From: Microbacterium sp. Root53
Lineage (GTDB): Bacteria; Actinomycetota; Actinomycetes; Actinomycetales; Microbacteriaceae
DNA: 64,000 bases
Assembly (NCBI RefSeq): GCF_001426925.1
Contig: NZ_LMFR01000012.1
Location: 157,239-221,238 of the forward strand
Direction of reading: 5' to 3'
Both the position numbers and the translations under genes were made by a program. Shown here in pieces: positions 15,667-24,594 of the stretch (position 1 is its first letter; every line of letters starts with the position of its first letter). Below the pieces are notes generated by a model. The model had not been told where the DNA came from. It did no database searches and saw nothing but the letters and a program-made list of their open reading frames with translations.

Positions 15667-16896
15667 TCACCGGCCGGCCCGCGCGCTCCAGTCGTCCCAC
15701 TTCGCCATGAGCTGCTCGATCGCGGCGTGGAGGCGCGCGGTCGCGGCGCCGGGCGTCGTGTCGCCGAAGTAGTGCGTAACCCAGTGGCGCAGGCGCTCGG
15801 CCGCCTCGGGGTCGTGGCGCACGCGCTCGACCTCCTCGACGATTCTCGGCGCGTCCTCGGCGCGGAGCCATTCGCACGCAGACAGGTAGCCGCCCTCGTC
15901 CACCTCGGCGGCCGGATCGGCCGGGCGCGTGATGAGCAGCGGCTTCCCGGCCGCGAGGCGGTCGTAGACCATGGCGGAGATGTCGGCGATCGCGACATCC
16001 GCGGCGGCCAGCTGCCAGCCGAGATCCGGGCCGTCGTCGTACACGTGATGCGCCTCCGGATCCGCCGCGTTCGCCGCCTCGATCGCCTGGATGATCCGCT
16101 GGTTCGCCTCCCCGAACTCGGGATCCACCACGCCGCTGCGCGGGTGAGGGCGATAGATCACCCGATGGCGCCCGGTCGCGAGCAGCGCCTGCACGAGCGC
16201 CTCGCCGTGGGTCCGGATCGAGCCGTAGTGCGCGGCCGGACGGTCGCCCTCCCACGTGGGCGCGTAGAGCACGACGGTGCGCTGGTCCGGCGTGTAGGGA
16301 AGCTCACCCGAGTAGTGGTCGGCCTGCGGCCGGCCGATCTCGATCGTGCGGCGGTCGAGATCGAAGTCCCACAGCGTGCGGCTCAGGCGCTCGCGCGCGG
16401 CCTGCCCGGCGATCAGGGCGTAGTCGTAGGCCTTGTACTGGTTGGTGGTCATGTACATCTTGTCGGACTCGCCGTGGTTGATGAACACGTGCCAGCGCTC
16501 GCCGTACCGGAACATCTGGAAGTTGCGCGTGTTCTGGTTCACATACAGGACGATCCGGATGTCCTGCGCGTCGAGGAACCGCTCGATGTCCCGCACGGTC
16601 GGCACGAACGCGACGGGGAGCGCGTCATCCTTCAGCAGGGCCGCGGCGCCGGTGGCGCTGCGCGCCATCACGACCACCGGGTGCGTGTGGGCGAGCTCGG
16701 CGAGCGGGCGGTACCACTGCCGCATCTGGTACATGTTCACGTCGCCGTCGGCGAAGTACACCGCGATGCGGAAGGTACCCGGCGTGTGCGGGGGGCGGGC
16801 GGCCAGCGCGGCCCTGATGGCGTGCTTCGCGCGGCGTGAGGCGAGGGCCTTCCGAAGGAGTCCGACCGCCGTCTTCACATCCCGCGCCACGCCCAT
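15667..16896 (-). CDS. CDP-glycerol glycerophosphotransferase family protein (TagF/TagB-like)
   Basis: 409 residues. GT-B-fold enzyme of the Glyphos_transf family, which transfers glycerol phosphate (or ribitol phosphate) units from CDP-alditol to teichoic-acid-type polymers. Seen: NHGESDKMY near residue 145 (the His-Gly position of the family), VLYAPTWEGD near 210, a basic HPRSG motif near 252, and ADVAIADISAMVYDRLAAGKP near 300, the conserved Asp-Ser/Asp-Ile-Ser segment that contacts the donor. No membrane helix. TAGGCT (minus, 16908-16903) 6 nt before the ATG predicts a leaderless mRNA. One of three paralogues in 5 kb; specific acceptor unknown. Confidence 0.85.
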   Translation of the reverse strand: MGVARDVKTAVGLLRKALASRRAKHAIRAALAARPPHTPGTFRIAVYFADGDVNMYQMRQWYRPLAELAHTHPVVVMARSATGAAALLKDDALPVAFVPTVRDIERFLDAQDIRIVLYVNQNTRNFQMFRYGERWHVFINHGESDKMYMTTNQYKAYDYALIAGQAARERLSRTLWDFDLDRRTIEIGRPQADHYSGELPYTPDQRTVVLYAPTWEGDRPAAHYGSIRTHGEALVQALLATGRHRVIYRPHPRSGVVDPEFGEANQRIIQAIEAANAADPEAHHVYDDGPDLGWQLAAADVAIADISAMVYDRLAAGKPLLITRPADPAAEVDEGGYLSACEWLRAEDAPRIVEEVERVRHDPEAAERLRHWVTHYFGDTTPGAATARLHAAIEQLMAKWDDWSARAGR

Positions 16897-16902
16897 CCGA
16901 CC

Positions 16903-16942
16903 AGCCTAACCAGCGGTCTCACGGGCACCTGCGTGGGATGAT
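16903..16942. promoter_or_regulatory. Divergent leaderless promoters of the CDP-glycerol transferase and GT2 genes
   Basis: TAGGCT on the minus strand (16908-16903) is 6 nt from the ATG at 16896; GATGAT on the plus strand (16937-16942) is 6 nt from the ATG at 16949. Only 52 nt separate the two starts, so the -35 regions overlap each other. Confidence 0.5.
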
Positions 16943-16948
16943 CGACGA

Positions 16949-18073
16949 ATGCGTAACGATCCCGCCGAGCGGCTCCGCGCGTCTCGGCAGGAGGCGCCGC
17001 GACGCGACGCGCCGGCGGTCCCGCCCGGCTCGGGCGTGTCCTTCGTGATGCCCGTGCTGAACGAGCGGCGCTATCTCCGGCGCGCGGTCGAGACGGTGCT
17101 GGAGCAGCGGGTCGACGGCCCGGTCGAGGTCGTCCTCGCGCTCGGCCCCTCGAGCGACGGCACCACCGAGCTCGCGCGCGAGCTGGCGGCCGAGGACGGC
17201 CGCATCGTGCTCGTCGAGAACCCGGCCGCCGACATTCCGGTGGGGCTCAACGCCGCGATCCGCGCCAGCTCCCACCCGACCATCGTGCGGGTGGACGCCC
17301 ACTCGGAACTCGCGCCCGGCTACACGGCGCGGGCGCTTGCGACGCTCGAGCGCACGCGCGCCGGGAACGTCGGCGGCGTGATGCGCGCCGACGGGCGCAC
17401 GCCGTTCCAGCGCGCCGTGGCGCGCGCGTACAACTCGCGGATCGGGCTGGGAGGCGGCGCCTACCACGGCGGGGCTCCGGAGGGCGAGGCCGAGTCGGCC
17501 TACCTGGGCGTGATGCGCCGCGCCGTCCTCGAGCAGGTAGGGCTCTTCGACGAGTCGATCCGCCGCGGCGAGGACTGGGAGCTCAACCTGCGCATCCGCT
17601 CGGCCGGCTACCGCGTCTGGTTCGATCCGGCGCTGTCCGTCACGTACTGGCCGCGCGAGAGCTGGATCCGGCTGGCGCGGCAGTTCGTGGCGACCGGCAC
17701 CTGGCGCGGCGAGCTCGTGCGCCGCTACGGTCTGCGCAACTCGCTGCGCTTCTTCGCGCCGCCCGTGCTCGTGCTCGCGGTGCTGCTCTCCGTCGTGGTG
17801 GGCGTGCTGCAGATCACGGGAGTCGTCTCGGGCGTCTGGGCGGCAATCGCGTCGCTCGTGCACGTGCCCGTGGCCGCGTACATCCTGCTCGTCCTGGTCG
17901 TCGCGGCCGGCCGCGGCGGCGGATCGGGCCTGCGCGACAAGCTCTGGACCCTCGCGGTGCTGCCGACGATGCACCTGGCGTGGGGCGCCGGGTTCCTCGT
18001 CGGCCTCACGCGCGGCGCGCACGACACGGTCGACACCTCCCGGCTCGACGGCCGCAACACACCGCTGCCGTAG
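16949..18073 (+). CDS. Family 2 glycosyltransferase, ExoA-like, membrane-anchored
   Basis: 374 residues. GT-A domain with VSFVMPVLNERRYLRRAVE at residues 30-48 and the Asp-containing IVRVDAHSELAPGY near 112 in place of a DxD; the acceptor-binding GEDWELNLRIR motif is near 210. Three C-terminal hydrophobic helices (about 268-288, 295-322 and 333-352) hold it in the membrane. This architecture is that of ExoA-type transferases which add sugars to lipid-linked repeat units. Lies divergent from one and convergent with two CDP-glycerol transferases, so a role in the same surface polymer is likely. Sugar specificity cannot be read from sequence. Confidence 0.88.
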   Translation: MRNDPAERLRASRQEAPRRDAPAVPPGSGVSFVMPVLNERRYLRRAVETVLEQRVDGPVEVVLALGPSSDGTTELARELAAEDGRIVLVENPAADIPVGLNAAIRASSHPTIVRVDAHSELAPGYTARALATLERTRAGNVGGVMRADGRTPFQRAVARAYNSRIGLGGGAYHGGAPEGEAESAYLGVMRRAVLEQVGLFDESIRRGEDWELNLRIRSAGYRVWFDPALSVTYWPRESWIRLARQFVATGTWRGELVRRYGLRNSLRFFAPPVLVLAVLLSVVVGVLQITGVVSGVWAAIASLVHVPVAAYILLVLVVAAGRGGGSGLRDKLWTLAVLPTMHLAWGAGFLVGLTRGAHDTVDTSRLDGRNTPLP

Positions 18074-18084
18074 CCGGCCGCGGG

Positions 18085-19536
18085 TCAGCGGTCGAGGAGG
18101 CCCTGATCGAGGATGCGGGCGACGACCCGCTCCGACGCCCGGCCGTCGTCGCGCGCATTGAACCGGGCGGTCCAGGCCGCGTATCGGTCCGCGTGCTCGG
18201 CCGGGTCCGCGGCGAGCGCGGCGACCAGCTCGTCCTGCGTGCGCACCAGCGGTCCCGGCGCGCGGGCGGCGAGGTCGAAGTAGAAGCCGCGAAGCTCGCC
18301 GCGGTAGTGCTCCATGTCGGGCACGAGGAAGTACATGGGCTTGCCCGTGACCCCGAAGTCGAACATGACGGAGGAGTAATCCGTGATCAGCGCGTCGGCC
18401 GCGAGCAGCAGCGGCGCGGCATCCGGATAGCCGGTCACGTCGATCACGCGGGCGCCCGCCACGTCGTGCCCCGGCAGCAGCGTGCGGGAGTGCCCGCGCA
18501 CGAGCACGACCGCGCCGGTCTCGGCGGCGAGCGCCTCGGGGTCGAGGAAGTCAACGATCTCCTGACGGTCGTCGCGCCAGGTGGGGGCGTACAGCAGCAC
18601 CCGCTCCCCCGGCGCGATGCCCAGCTCCCCGCGGACCGCCGCGGGGTCGCCGTTCACGAGCGCGTCGTTGCGCGGGTAGCCCTCCACCCAGATGGGACGA
18701 CCGAAGAACGCGTACGCCTTGCGCAGGATGCGCGCCGCGTACGGGTTCTGCGCGAGCAGCACGTCCCAGCGCAGCGACTCCTTGACGACGGCGCCCGCGC
18801 GCCGGGGGTCGAAGCCCGGCCGGTGCAGGGCGAGCCGCTTGAGGGGCGTTCCGTGCCACGTCTGCAGCACCTTCTGCCCGCGTCGGCGCACGTACCGGCG
18901 TCGCAGCCAGTCGTTCACGACGAGCACGCGGGCCGCGCTGCGCGCCCGCCACCACTCGGGGCTGCCCTCGACGACAGCGACGGCTCCCTCGGGCACGCGC
19001 ACCGACAGGTCGACGACGCTCCAGTACCGGATGACGCCGGGAGCCACCCGGGCCAGCTCCCGGTCGATCGCGAACGGGTTGCAGCCCGCGCCGCGCCCGT
19101 AGAAGCTCTCGAAGAACACGGCGTTCTCGAGCGGCGTCGCGCGGTCGACGTAGCGCCGCTCGAGCGCGCCCTGCGCATCGGGATCGTCGTAGACCGGGTC
19201 GACCGGCGGGCCGACGACGAGCGCGGCGCCGCGCAGCTCGGCCCGGAGGCCCGCACGCGACGATCCGCCGAGCACCCGCATCGGCAGCTGCGCGTCGATC
19301 TCGACCCCCTCGATACCCACGCGGTACTCGCCAGTGGGCAGCGGGAGCTCGGGTCCGCCCCAGCGCGACGCGCGCAGCGGGAACCGCACGGTCCAGGTCT
19401 TCCCGCCCCCGGTGATCCGGCCGTCGACGTGCGCGCGCGGGCCGGTGAGCGTGGCGGACGCAGGTCGCGCGCCCGCCCCCTGGATCACGAGCTGCGGATC
19501 GCCCGGCTCGAAGCGGGCCGTGATCTGCGAGGTCAT
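18085..19536 (-). CDS. CDP-glycerol:poly(glycerophosphate) glycerophosphotransferase-like protein with extra N-terminal domain
   Basis: 483 residues from ATG 19536, which overlaps the upstream paralogue's stop by 4 nt; the longer open frame has a shadow-like Arg/Gly-rich extension. Residues 1-110 form an extra all-beta domain (TLTGPRAHVDG, TWTVRFPL, GEYRVGIEGVEI) of the type found in actinobacterial TagF-like proteins. The catalytic domain has TWHGTPLKRLAL near residue 232, YPRNDAL near 282, LLYAPTWRDDRQE near 310 and ADALITDYSSVMFDFGVTGKP near 380, all classic Glyphos_transf motifs. Functional family member by motif content; polymer identity unknown. Confidence 0.88.
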   Translation of the reverse strand: MTSQITARFEPGDPQLVIQGAGARPASATLTGPRAHVDGRITGGGKTWTVRFPLRASRWGGPELPLPTGEYRVGIEGVEIDAQLPMRVLGGSSRAGLRAELRGAALVVGPPVDPVYDDPDAQGALERRYVDRATPLENAVFFESFYGRGAGCNPFAIDRELARVAPGVIRYWSVVDLSVRVPEGAVAVVEGSPEWWRARSAARVLVVNDWLRRRYVRRRGQKVLQTWHGTPLKRLALHRPGFDPRRAGAVVKESLRWDVLLAQNPYAARILRKAYAFFGRPIWVEGYPRNDALVNGDPAAVRGELGIAPGERVLLYAPTWRDDRQEIVDFLDPEALAAETGAVVLVRGHSRTLLPGHDVAGARVIDVTGYPDAAPLLLAADALITDYSSVMFDFGVTGKPMYFLVPDMEHYRGELRGFYFDLAARAPGPLVRTQDELVAALAADPAEHADRYAAWTARFNARDDGRASERVVARILDQGLLDR

Positions 19537-20843
19537 CGAGTGGCCTTCCGTACTCGGTCGTTCGGGTCGTTCGGGCCGGTGGATCGGCCGGCGGGTCGCG
19601 GGACGTCCGGCGCCAGGCCCGCGCGCGCGACGATCGCCGCGTAGACGCGCTCCGCGCTGCGGCCGTCGTGGAACGCGTGGACGCGCTCGCTCAGCGCGCG
19701 CGAACGCGCGGTGCGCTCCGCCGCGACGGCGGGATCCCCGAGGAGCGCGTCGAGCTGCGGCAGCAGCTCCGCCCACGTGGTGGCGGCGTCATGGCCCGCC
19801 ACGTCGCGATACGCGCCGTAGAACCCGCGGCGTCGCGCGTAGGCCGCCACGTCCGGCGCGAGGAACAGCACCGGGAGCGGGACCAGCGCGGCGTCGTACA
19901 CGAGCGACGAGTAGTCGGTGACGAGCGCGTCGAGGCCCGGGAGCGCCGGTGTGACGTCGTTGAGCAGCTCGGCGCCGAGCGAGCGCACCCGCGACACCCC
20001 CGCGGGCGGCGCGTAGTCCCCCGCGCCCAGCCGGTGGGAGCGGACCAGCAGCACCGCGTCATGGCGCGCGAGCGCCTCGTCGATCGCCTTCCAGTCGGCG
20101 GCCCCCGGGACCGCGGGATCCGGCTCGCCGTCGCGCCACGTGGGCGCGTACATCACGAGCCGCTCTCCCGGAAGGTCGGGGACGAGCCTCCGGATCACCG
20201 TCTGCGCGCTCTCGCGCCGTTCCTCGGCCGTGCCTCGCGAGAGGACGTCCGTGCGCGGCTCTCCGGTCACGACGATGCGCTCGGCGGGCAGGCCGAACGC
20301 CGACTCCAGCCGCCCGCGCACCAGGTGCGAGGCCGCGGGCAGGAGGTCGATGCGGCGGGCCGCGGCGCGGTACATCAGCCCGAGCGCGCGGCTCACGAGC
20401 GCGGCGCCCACGCGGATCGGGCTGCGCAGCGTCTCGGGCGCGTCCAGGCCGATCCGCTTGAGCGGGATCCCGTGCCAGAGCTGCGCGACGAAGCCGCTCC
20501 CGATCGCATAGGGGTTGACGTCGCCGAAGCCGTACGCCACGACGATCACGCCGGCGCGGGCCGTGGCCCAGAACCCCGCGAGCGACGACTTGCGCAGCGT
20601 GGGGATGCCCAGCGCCGCCGCGTCGCGCGCCTCCCGCGGGTCGTCGGTCAGCCAGACCGCGTCCCGTCCGTGCTCGGCCGCGACCTGCCAGAGCGCGAGC
20701 GCCCCGTCGCCGATCCCCGCGCCGCAGCCGAAGACCCAGCTTTCGGTGCGCGGGGTCACCAGCGTGACCAGCCGCCCGAGCGCATACAGCGGCAGCCGGG
20801 CGATCTTCCGCGCGTTTCCCGCACCGAAGGAGAAGGAGGCCAC
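19533..20843 (-). CDS. CDP-glycerol glycerophosphotransferase family protein
   Basis: 436 residues, GTG start with TAGGCT (minus, 20855-20850) 6 nt upstream. Motifs: QLWHGIPLKRIGLD near residue 121, GEPRTDVL near 193, LVMYAPTWRDGEPD near 228, LDALVTDYSSLVYDAALVPLP near 305. An early segment SWVFGCGAGIGDGALAL (residues 35-51) matches the N-terminal nucleotide-binding-like part of TagF-type enzymes. Coupled to the 483-residue paralogue by a 4-nt overlap, so the two are likely made together and may act in sequence (primer addition and chain extension), which is inference. Confidence 0.88.
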   Translation of the reverse strand: MASFSFGAGNARKIARLPLYALGRLVTLVTPRTESWVFGCGAGIGDGALALWQVAAEHGRDAVWLTDDPREARDAAALGIPTLRKSSLAGFWATARAGVIVVAYGFGDVNPYAIGSGFVAQLWHGIPLKRIGLDAPETLRSPIRVGAALVSRALGLMYRAAARRIDLLPAASHLVRGRLESAFGLPAERIVVTGEPRTDVLSRGTAEERRESAQTVIRRLVPDLPGERLVMYAPTWRDGEPDPAVPGAADWKAIDEALARHDAVLLVRSHRLGAGDYAPPAGVSRVRSLGAELLNDVTPALPGLDALVTDYSSLVYDAALVPLPVLFLAPDVAAYARRRGFYGAYRDVAGHDAATTWAELLPQLDALLGDPAVAAERTARSRALSERVHAFHDGRSAERVYAAIVARAGLAPDVPRPAGRSTGPNDPNDRVRKATR

Positions 20844-20913
20844 CCCGCGAGCCTATGACATGCCCGTCCGGGCCTGCCGTGGCTCGCGGGGCGGCCGATC
20901 ACTCGATCGCCGG

Positions 20914-22392
20914 CTACTCCCCCAGCGATCCGAGGGTGACGTCGATCGTGTGCGACTCCCCGTCCCGCACGTACGTCAGCGTCGCCTGGCTGCCGCCCGC
21001 GGCGGCGCGCACCTGCGCGGTGAGGTCCACGGCGGATCCGATGCGCACGCCGTTGAACTCGGTGACGATGTCGCCCGCCCGCAGGCCGGCCTGCTCCGCG
21101 GCGCCGCCCGGAGTGACCTCCTCGATCAGCGCGCCCGCCGTGGTCGCGTCCCGCGCGGCGCTCGCCGGCGTGACGCTGGCCCCGAGCAGGCCGTGCGTGG
21201 CCTTGCCCTCGGCGATCAGCTCGTCCGTGACCCGCTGCACCACGTTCGACGGGATCGCGAACCCGACCCCGATGGATCCGGACTCGCCGCTCGAGCCGCT
21301 CGCCGTGGCGATCGCGACGTTCACGCCGATCAGCCGGCCCTGGGAGTCGACCAGCGCACCGCCCGAGTTGCCCGGGTTGATCGCGGCGTCGGTCTGGATC
21401 ACCGCGATGGAGATGGACTCGCGCGCCTGGCCGGGGTACTCCTGTCCCGGGATGTCGAAGAACCAGGGGCTCTCCTGCTCCTGCTCCGGCGTCTCCTCGG
21501 CCTCGTCGCCCTCCTCGGGCGTCGCCGCCGACGCGATCTCGATGCTGCGGTTCAGCGCGCTGACGATGCCGGTCGTGACCGTGTTGGACAGCCCGAGCGG
21601 GGCGCCGACCGCGACGGTCGTGTCGCCGACGTTGAGCTTCGCGGAGTCCGCGAACTCGATCGGCGTGAGCCCCTGGGCGTCCGCGAGCTTGATGACCGCG
21701 AGATCGTAGGTCGGGTCGGTGCCGACGATCTCGGCCTCGTAGATCCGGCCGTCCGACGCCGTCACCCGGATCTGCGCGTCTCCGGTCGCCCCGCCGAGCG
21801 TGACCACGTGCGTGTTCGTGACGACGTAGCCGTCCTCGCTCAGCACCACCCCGGATCCGGATCCGGATTCGGATCCGCCGGCCACCTCGATCGTCACGAC
21901 GCTGGGCAGCACCTCGGTCGCGACGGCTGTGGCCTCGTTGACGGAGCCCGGATTGTTCACCGTGATGTTCGAGGGGCCCGACGCGGCGCCGGGGGCGCCG
22001 TCGGATCCCCACAGCGCGTCGCCCGCGTAGCTGCCGCCGAGACCGGCCGCCCCGCCGACGAGCGCGGCGGCGACCAGCAGGGCGGCGACCCGGCCGGCGC
22101 CGGGCTTCGCGCGCTCCTGCCGATCCTGACCGGCGCCCCCGTGGAGGTCCTTCGGCAGCGGCTGGGTGGGCTGGGTGAGCTGGGGGTGCGCGGCCTGGCC
22201 GAACGCGTGACCGTGAGGCGCAGGCGCGGAATACCGCGCCGGCGGGACGGTGCCGTAGGCCGGCGAGGGGTGGGGCGCCGGGGGCCGCGGCGGGATGTGC
22301 AGTCCGTCCGGGGCGCGGTAGTCGCCCGGCCCGGCCTGCGGGGCGCCGCCCGAGGTCGGCTCGGGCGTCTCGTCGGAACGCTGGGTGTCCAT
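20914..22392 (-). CDS. HtrA/DegP-like S1C serine protease with PDZ domain
   Basis: 492 residues, ATG with AAAGGAG upstream. Cytoplasmic Pro/Ala-rich N-terminus (about 100 residues), one membrane helix (about 101-121), then a trypsin-like domain outside the cell with complete triad: His195 (TNTHVV), Asp230 (TYDLAVIKL) and Ser343 (NPGNSGGAL). A Glu-rich insertion at about 291-310 precedes the SPWFFDIPG segment, a variable loop near the active site. C-terminal PDZ domain about 395-490 (GLLGASVTP, GAAEQAGLRAGDIVTEFNG). Envelope quality control protease/chaperone. Sits upstream of the two coupled CDP-glycerol transferases but a separate leaderless promoter lies between. Confidence 0.93.
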   Translation of the reverse strand: MDTQRSDETPEPTSGGAPQAGPGDYRAPDGLHIPPRPPAPHPSPAYGTVPPARYSAPAPHGHAFGQAAHPQLTQPTQPLPKDLHGGAGQDRQERAKPGAGRVAALLVAAALVGGAAGLGGSYAGDALWGSDGAPGAASGPSNITVNNPGSVNEATAVATEVLPSVVTIEVAGGSESGSGSGVVLSEDGYVVTNTHVVTLGGATGDAQIRVTASDGRIYEAEIVGTDPTYDLAVIKLADAQGLTPIEFADSAKLNVGDTTVAVGAPLGLSNTVTTGIVSALNRSIEIASAATPEEGDEAEETPEQEQESPWFFDIPGQEYPGQARESISIAVIQTDAAINPGNSGGALVDSQGRLIGVNVAIATASGSSGESGSIGVGFAIPSNVVQRVTDELIAEGKATHGLLGASVTPASAARDATTAGALIEEVTPGGAAEQAGLRAGDIVTEFNGVRIGSAVDLTAQVRAAAGGSQATLTYVRDGESHTIDVTLGSLGE

Positions 22393-22553
22393 GGCTGCTC
22401 CTTTGTACAGATGCTTCGGGGATGCGAGCGCTTCAGGCTTCCGAAGCCCTTCCAGGGTCGCGCCGTTTCCTTTGCGAAACCTATGACGGCAGTATGGCGT
22501 CTGTGTGACCGCCCGAGGGCGCTGCGCGGCGGGCCCGGCGGTAGCCTGGCGGG

Positions 22554-23771
22554 ATGCGAGACGTAGCCGGCGCCTGGCGGCGCACCGCCGAGGGGGCGGG
22601 ACTCCTGCGGACCGATCCGAGCGGCGGCGGGGTGGTCGTCGGCAGCACGATCTTCGCCGAGATGACGGCTCTGGCGGGCCGCACCGGGGCGATCAACCTC
22701 GGTCAGGGGTTTCCCGACGAGGACGGTCCCGCCGAGGTGCTCGAGGCGGCCAGGGACGCGATCGCGCGCGGCGCCAACCAGTACGCGCCCGGTCCCGGCA
22801 TCCCCGAGCTCCGCCAGGCCATCGCCGAGCATCAGCAGCGCTTCTACGGGCTCGGCCACGACCCCGACGGCGAGGTCCTGGTCACCACGGGCGCGACCGA
22901 GGCGCTCGCATCCGCGCTGCTGGCGCTGATCGACGGCCCCGAGGACGAGGTGGTCGTGTTCGAGCCGTACTACGACTCCTACGCGGCCTGCGTGGCGCTC
23001 GCCGGCGCGACCCTCCGCACCGTGCCGCTGCGCTGGCCGGACTTCCAGCCCGACCTCGACGAGCTCGCGGATGCCGTGACCGACCGCACCCGCGTCATCC
23101 TGGTGAACAACCCGCACAACCCGACCGGCACGGTCTTCGAGCGGCGCGTGCTCGAGGAGATCGTGAGCCTGGCGCACCTGCACGACGCCGTCGTGGTGTC
23201 GGACGAGGTGTACGAGCACCTGACGTTCGACGCCCCGCACCTGCCCGTCGCGGCGCTTCCCGGCGCCGCCGAGCGCACGCTCACCATCTCGTCCGGCGGC
23301 AAGACGTTCCGCACCACCGGATGGAAGATCGGCTGGGCGTGCGGGCCCGCCGAGCTGATCACGGCCGTCCAGACCGTGAAGCAGTTCCTGACCTATACGA
23401 GCGGGTCGCCGTTCCAGCCGGCGATCGCCGCCGGGCTGCGTCTGCCGGACGCGTTCTTCGCCGGGATCGCGGCCGACATGAAGCGCAAGAGCGAGATCCT
23501 CGGCGAGGGCCTGCGGGCCGCGGGCCTGGCGGTGTCCGCGCCGCGCGGCTCGTACTTCACGGTCGCCGACGCGTCGTCCCTCGGCGTCGCGGACGCCGAC
23601 GCGTTCTGCCGCGGCGAGCTCGCGCAGGCCGGCGTGGTCGCGATCCCGCTCACGGCGTTCGTGACGCCGGAGCGCCGGGCGGAGTACGCCTCGCTCGTGC
23701 GCTTCGCGGCGTGCAAGCGCACGGAGGTCCTGGACGAGGCCGCCGCGCGCCTGGCGGCCTACGCCCGCTGA
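22554..23771 (+). CDS. Class I/II pyridoxal-phosphate aminotransferase (YbdL/kynurenine aminotransferase-like)
   Basis: 405 residues. Fold type I aminotransferase: INLGQGFPDEDGP near residue 45, NNPHNPTG near 185 (substrate carboxylate region), SDEVYEHLTF near 215 and the PLP lysine in SSGGKTFRTTGWKIGW near 250. This subgroup includes YbdL methionine aminotransferase, kynurenine aminotransferase and some N-succinyl-DAP aminotransferases; a dedicated dapC is present at 62764-63876, so a different amino acid is likely the substrate here. Start supported by TAGCCT at 22542-22547, 6 nt upstream (leaderless). Confidence 0.9.
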   Translation: MRDVAGAWRRTAEGAGLLRTDPSGGGVVVGSTIFAEMTALAGRTGAINLGQGFPDEDGPAEVLEAARDAIARGANQYAPGPGIPELRQAIAEHQQRFYGLGHDPDGEVLVTTGATEALASALLALIDGPEDEVVVFEPYYDSYAACVALAGATLRTVPLRWPDFQPDLDELADAVTDRTRVILVNNPHNPTGTVFERRVLEEIVSLAHLHDAVVVSDEVYEHLTFDAPHLPVAALPGAAERTLTISSGGKTFRTTGWKIGWACGPAELITAVQTVKQFLTYTSGSPFQPAIAAGLRLPDAFFAGIAADMKRKSEILGEGLRAAGLAVSAPRGSYFTVADASSLGVADADAFCRGELAQAGVVAIPLTAFVTPERRAEYASLVRFAACKRTEVLDEAAARLAAYAR

Positions 23772-23790
23772 GGGCGACCGCGGCGGCGGC

Positions 23791-24594
23791 TCAGCGCGGC
23801 ACGACGCGGTAGCGCCGCAGCGCGAGCGCGGGGTTCACGCGGCGCACGGTCGCGATCGCGTCGCGGTCGGCCCATCCGACGGTCACATCCGTGCCGGTGC
23901 CGATCGCCGCGATCGCCACGCCCTGCGGGTCGATCACGGCGGAGTGCCCCACGCCCAGCGTGGGCGGATGATCCGCGGCCGCCACATACATCGTGTTCTC
24001 GATCGCGCGAGCGGTCAGCAGCGTCGTCCAGTGGTGCTCCTTGAGCGGTCCGCGGACCCACTCGGCGGGCACGAGCGCGACGTCCGCGCCCGCATCGGCG
24101 AGCGTCCGCGCGACCTCCGGGAAGCGCAGGTCGTAGCAGGTCATCAGGCCGAACGTGAGGCCCGCGACCTGGAACATCTCCGGCTCCGACAGCTCGCCCG
24201 CCTCGATCCAGTCCGACTCGCGCTGGCCGAACGCGTCGTACAGGTGCTGCTTGCGGTAGCGGGCGATCACGCCGGAGGCGTCGACGGCGACGACCGTGTT
24301 GCGGACGTGGCCCTCGTCGCTCGCGCGCTCCACGAGCCCGGCGACGACGACGATCCCCAGCTCGGCGGCGACCTGCGTGAGCATCTGCACGAAGGGGCCG
24401 TCGAGCGCCTCGGCGTGGGCCGCCAGCGTCTCGTCGAACGGGTCGGTGAAGAAGCTCGAGTACTCCGGGAACACCACGACGTCCGCGCCCCGGTCGGCGC
24501 CGCGCCGCGCGAGCTCGGCCACCGCCTCGCGGTTCGCCGCGACGTCGGCGGTGGGGGCGAACTGGGCGACGCCGATCCCGATGGGCGCGGTCAC
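23791..24594 (-). CDS. Carbon-nitrogen hydrolase (nitrilase superfamily amidase)
   Basis: 267 residues from GTG 24594, overlapping the upstream stop by 4 nt; the open frame extends further but only as shadow. Catalytic triad of the superfamily is present: Glu in VVFPEYSSF (near residue 45), Lys in RYRKQHLYDAF (near 114) and Cys in LMTCYDLRFPE (near 150). This branch includes NIT2-type omega-amidases and deaminated-glutathione amidases. The neighbouring convergent aminotransferase makes an omega-amidase role (hydrolysing alpha-ketoglutaramate-like products) attractive, but that is inference. Confidence 0.9.
   Translation of the reverse strand: MTAPIGIGVAQFAPTADVAANREAVAELARRGADRGADVVVFPEYSSFFTDPFDETLAAHAEALDGPFVQMLTQVAAELGIVVVAGLVERASDEGHVRNTVVAVDASGVIARYRKQHLYDAFGQRESDWIEAGELSEPEMFQVAGLTFGLMTCYDLRFPEVARTLADAGADVALVPAEWVRGPLKEHHWTTLLTARAIENTMYVAAADHPPTLGVGHSAVIDPQGVAIAAIGTGTDVTVGWADRDAIATVRRVNPALALRRYRVVPR

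Noticed and set aside
15237..15710. Plus-strand frame across the tmRNA region
   Set aside because: The stretch is tmRNA on the other strand; the frame has no genome-like codon bias or family resemblance.
22554..23771. A second dapC
   Set aside because: Motifs fit the YbdL/kynurenine aminotransferase subgroup, and a more typical actinobacterial dapC lies at 62764-63876 behind fdxA.
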